Of a stretch of DNA of 64,000 nt, positions 61,055 to 64,000 are shown in pieces. The notes beneath the pieces are model-generated. The model was not told the origin of the DNA. It saw only the letters and a list, made by a program, of their open reading frames with translations, and made no database searches. This DNA is from Moraxellaceae bacterium AER2_44_116 (GTDB lineage Bacteria > Pseudomonadota > Gammaproteobacteria > Pseudomonadales > Moraxellaceae). The DNA lies in assembly GCA_006546595.1 (NCBI GenBank), contig VIAD01000003.1, positions 183,265 through 247,264 on the forward strand, read 5' to 3'. Position numbers and translations under genes: made by a program. The number at the start of each line of letters is the position of its first letter. Within the stretch, counting starts at the first letter, position 1.

Positions 61055-62923
61055 ATGCGCTATCCTGCTTGGAAATACGTTGTCATTGTGCTGGTGTTAA
61101 TCATTAGTACACTTTATTCCTTACCGAATCTATATCCCGATGAACCAGCGATTCAAATTTCTGGTGCTAATGCGGGCATTAAAGCGGATAAAACTGTGTT
61201 GCAACAGGCCGAATCTGCGTTAAAACAAGCAGGATTGCCTTATCACGGTTCTGAAGTGCAAACCAAAGGTGCATTGGTACGTTTTGAAACCAATGATCAA
61301 CAAATTAAAGCTCAAGATGTGGTGAAAAAAGCTCTTGGTGAAAGTTATGTGGTTGCCTTAAACCTTGCGCCAACCACGCCTGATTGGTTATTGGCGATTG
61401 GTGCTGCACCCATGAAGTTGGGTTTAGACTTACGCGGCGGAGTTCACTTCTTATTAGAAGTGGATATGTCAAAAATCTTAGAGCAACGCCAAGAAAGCTA
61501 TACTACTGAATTGAAAGCGAAAATGCGCGAAGCAAAAATTGCCTATCGTTCAGTGAGTGATGTCACTAATGGCCTGACCATTAAATTTGAAACGGCTGCG
61601 GAGCGAGATCAAGCACAAGCACTGTTGACACCTGAATATAAAGAATTCACGTTGTTGCCAACGAAGCGTGATGAAGCCTTCTTTTTGGATATGGCTTTTA
61701 GTCCGATCAAGTTAAAAGAGTTTGCGGATTACGCTGTCGAACAAAACTTAACGACCTTGCGTAATCGGGTCAATGAATTAGGCGTGGCCGAAGCCTTAGT
61801 GCAGCGTCAAGGTGCGAATCGTATCGTTGTTGAGTTGCCCGGTGTGCAAGATACGGCGGAAGCAAAACGTGTGATTGGCCGCACAGCGACTTTAGAATTC
61901 CGTTTTGTTGACTGGGAGCATCAAGGTCAACCATTGGATGGGGTTGCGCCACCAAATACCGAGATTTTTCCGTTCCATAAAATAGGCGGTGAACCTGTTT
62001 TATTGCAAAAGAAAAAGATTGTCACGGGAGAGCGTGTCATCAATGCTCAATCGGGTTTTGATGAATATTCCAACTCACAAGTTAATATTACTCTAGATAG
62101 TCGTGGCGGCAAAATGATGGCCGAAGCGACGCGTGACAATGTGGGTAAACAAATGGCGGTATTGTTTGTTGAACATAAACAACGTAGCCGATTTGTCACC
62201 GATGTTAACGGTCAAACGACAGAAGTGCGTGAACCTTATGTCGAGAAAACCGTTATTAATCGTGCCACCGTGCAATCTATGTTGGGCGTGCAATTCCGTA
62301 TTACGGGTTTAGACTCAGCCGAAGAAGGCAAAGAATTAGCCTTGTTACTACGCGCAGGCGCATTAGCAGCACCGATGTATTTTGTTGAAGAGCGCACTGT
62401 TGGTCCGAGTTTAGGCCAAGACAATATTGATAAAGGCTTAATGTCCACACAAGTCGGTTTTATCTTAGTCGCGGCGTTTATGTTGGTGTTTTATCGGGTA
62501 TTTGGTCTGGTGGCAAATATTGCTTTATTTATGAACGTGGCAATGGTTGTTGCGTTTATGTCTGCCATTGGTGGTGCATTAAGTTTACCGGGTATTGCAG
62601 GGATTGTCTTAACAGTGGGTATGGCTGTTGATGCCAACGTCTTGATTTATGAGCGTATTCGTGAAGAGTTGCGTGCAGGGGCATCGCCACAACAAGCGAT
62701 TCTCTCAGGTTACGACCGTGCTTTTGCGACGATTATTGATGCCCACGTCACCACCTTAATCGTGGCATTGATTTTGTTTGCGGTGGGGTCTGGCCCCGTT
62801 AAAGGTTTCGCGGTGACATTATCTATCGGTATTATTTGCTCTTTATTTACCGCGATTACCGTCACGCGTGCGGTGGTGCAAATCATTTATGGTAACCGTC
62901 GCGTTACTAAACTCAGTATTTAA
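61055..62923 (+). CDS. secD: Protein translocase subunit SecD
   Basis: SecD uses the proton gradient to pull exported proteins into the periplasm. 622 residues: TM1 (about 8-25), a large periplasmic region, then five C-terminal TMs. Signatures are LGLDLRGGVHFLLEVDM (about 126-142) and VGMAVDANVLIYERIREELR (about 523-542), the latter with the proton-relay aspartate in TM4. secF starts 12 bases after the stop. Confidence 0.98.
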   Translation: MRYPAWKYVVIVLVLIISTLYSLPNLYPDEPAIQISGANAGIKADKTVLQQAESALKQAGLPYHGSEVQTKGALVRFETNDQQIKAQDVVKKALGESYVVALNLAPTTPDWLLAIGAAPMKLGLDLRGGVHFLLEVDMSKILEQRQESYTTELKAKMREAKIAYRSVSDVTNGLTIKFETAAERDQAQALLTPEYKEFTLLPTKRDEAFFLDMAFSPIKLKEFADYAVEQNLTTLRNRVNELGVAEALVQRQGANRIVVELPGVQDTAEAKRVIGRTATLEFRFVDWEHQGQPLDGVAPPNTEIFPFHKIGGEPVLLQKKKIVTGERVINAQSGFDEYSNSQVNITLDSRGGKMMAEATRDNVGKQMAVLFVEHKQRSRFVTDVNGQTTEVREPYVEKTVINRATVQSMLGVQFRITGLDSAEEGKELALLLRAGALAAPMYFVEERTVGPSLGQDNIDKGLMSTQVGFILVAAFMLVFYRVFGLVANIALFMNVAMVVAFMSAIGGALSLPGIAGIVLTVGMAVDANVLIYERIREELRAGASPQQAILSGYDRAFATIIDAHVTTLIVALILFAVGSGPVKGFAVTLSIGIICSLFTAITVTRAVVQIIYGNRRVTKLSI

Positions 62924-62935
62924 GGGGCGAAAATC

Positions 62936-63871
62936 ATGCTTGAAGATAATAAAGTCATTCAGTTCATGCGTTTTCGTAAGCCAATGGCGATTTTTTCGTT
63001 GTTGGTCGTGTTGGCGGGCGTATTCTCAATTTTTACCAAAGGTCTTAATCTCGGTTTAGACTTTACAGGGGGTACAGCTGTAGAGCTTATCTATGCCAAA
63101 CCCGTTGAACAAATAGCTTTACAGAATGCACTCGAAGAGGCGGGCATTAAAGACACGGTGGTTCAACATTTAGGTCATGCGACAGAAGTGTTGATTCGTA
63201 TGCCGCCACAAGAAAAATCAGGTGGCGAGATTGGTCAGCGTGTATTGGCAGCAGCACAGTTTGACAGCAATAACAAAGCGACATTACGACAAGTGGATTC
63301 TGTGGGTTCACAAGTCGGGTCGGAATTGTATGGTAATTCGTTATTAGCGATTGCGATGTCATTGGGTTTGATGATGGCGTACGTTGCTATCCGTTTCCGC
63401 ATTAAGTTTGCGGTGGGTGCGGTGATTTCTTTATTGCACGATACGTTGTTTACAGTGGGTATTTTTTCTATGATGGGTTGGCCGTTTGACTTAACCGTAT
63501 TGGCGGCTATTTTAGCGTTAATTGGTTACTCCTTAAATGACACCATCGTTGTGTTTGACCGAATCCGTGAAAACTTCCGTCGTTTACGTAAAGCAGATCC
63601 TATCGAAATCGTTGATATTTCGCTGACTGAAACCTTACGTCGTACCATTATGACCGTAGCAACGGTGGTTTTAGTGGTGTTGTCGTTATTCTTCCTTGGT
63701 GGCAACGCCTTGAAATGGTTCTCGGTGGCGATGTTGGTGGGATTATTCGCGGGTACGTATTCCTCAATTTATATTGCCACAAGTTATGCGTTGATGATGG
63801 GGTTAAACAAAGAGGACTTAATGGTTGTTGTTAAACCTGAGTTTGTTGAAGAAGGCGAGATTTTGCCGTAA
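62936..63871 (+). CDS. secF: Protein translocase subunit SecF
   Basis: SecF pairs with SecD. 311 residues with six TMs; LGLDFTGGTAVELIYAKP (about 38-55) follows TM1, and LIGYSLNDTIVVFDRIRENF (about 198-217) is the TM4 signature with the conserved aspartate. ATG 62936 lies after AAGGGG. The stop abuts a repeat region that may act as terminator. Confidence 0.98.
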   Translation: MLEDNKVIQFMRFRKPMAIFSLLVVLAGVFSIFTKGLNLGLDFTGGTAVELIYAKPVEQIALQNALEEAGIKDTVVQHLGHATEVLIRMPPQEKSGGEIGQRVLAAAQFDSNNKATLRQVDSVGSQVGSELYGNSLLAIAMSLGLMMAYVAIRFRIKFAVGAVISLLHDTLFTVGIFSMMGWPFDLTVLAAILALIGYSLNDTIVVFDRIRENFRRLRKADPIEIVDISLTETLRRTIMTVATVVLVVLSLFFLGGNALKWFSVAMLVGLFAGTYSSIYIATSYALMMGLNKEDLMVVVKPEFVEEGEILP

Positions 63872-63921
63872 TCAGTCAACAGTTATCAGTCAACAGTTAT
63901 CATGAGCCGCTGTTGACTGAT
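63871..63921 (+). repeat. Direct and inverted repeat after secF
   Basis: ATCAGTCAACAGTT occurs twice in tandem (63871-63884 and 63885-63898). Twelve bases of it (ATCAGTCAACAG, 63885-63896) pair with CTGTTGACTGAT (63910-63921), and AGTTTTGG follows. The hairpin may end secDF transcription. The direct copy begins inside the secF stop codon. Confidence 0.7.
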
Positions 63922-63939
63922 AGTTTTGGTGAGTTAAAA

Positions 63940-64000
63940 CTGTTCACTGTTCACTGTTCACTGTTCACTGTTCACTGTTCACTGTTCACTGTTCACTGTT
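63940..64000. repeat. CTGTTCA heptanucleotide tandem array
   Basis: Perfect 7-base units CTGTTCA run from 63940 to the window edge, 8.7 copies in 61 bases; the array is cut by the edge. No spacers are present, so it is not a CRISPR. The unit resembles CTGTTGA in the adjoining inverted repeat. Confidence 0.95.

Noticed and set aside
63940..64000. CRISPR array
   Set aside because: Units are seven bases with no spacers, and no cas genes are present.

Overview
The window is chromosomal DNA from a gammaproteobacterium of moderate G+C. Ribosomal proteins, RpoB/RpoC/RpoA and the Sec proteins align by eye with the E. coli proteins along their whole length. A lineage near Thiotrichales (Beggiatoa-like) is only a guess. 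It rests on general impression and on a heptanucleotide tandem repeat at the right edge.

Positions 1-31414 form one continuous information-processing supercluster on the + strand: 3' end of a tuf gene, tRNA-Trp, secE, nusG, rplKAJL, rpoBC, rpsLG, fusA, tufA, then the S10, spc and alpha operons through rplQ. Control elements are visible between the blocks: an L1-type leader before rplK, an L10-type leader before rplJ, an attenuator hairpin before rpoB, terminators after rpoC, tufA and rplQ, and promoters before rpsL, rpsJ and rpsM. The two tuf copies differ at only four silent positions, all near the 3' end.

Positions 31415-52008 are accessory. There is a two-gene RND efflux system behind a structured leader, then a tight four-gene operon: a solute-binding-like protein, a TelA-family protein, a lipoprotein fusing a solute-binding fold to a VWA domain, and an XpaC-like membrane protein. 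After it come a metallo-beta-lactamase-fold hydrolase, a GFA-family protein, a short terminated transcript, an rtcB RNA-ligase operon with two uncharacterised partners, an exported protein and a lipoprotein of unknown role, purT, and a LysR regulator divergent from a DMT transporter, an alpha/beta hydrolase and a bestrophin-family protein.

Positions 52027-58088 (minus strand) are a four-gene defence-like operon at the 3' side of tRNA-Leu(CAA). It holds a PD-(D/E)XK nuclease-N6 methylase fusion, a YhcG/DUF1016 nuclease, a type I specificity subunit, and a DGQHR-like protein with a C-terminal TIR/deoxyribosyltransferase-like domain. No ATP-dependent translocase gene is present.

Positions 58389-63871 carry queA-tgt-yajC-secD-secF, the usual gammaproteobacterial arrangement linking queuosine synthesis and the SecDF-YajC export complex. 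The window ends in a CTGTTCA heptamer array.

The strongest candidates for an undescribed system are the DGQHR-TIR-like gene with its helicase-less restriction-modification operon, and the SBP-TelA-VWA-XpaC-like envelope operon.
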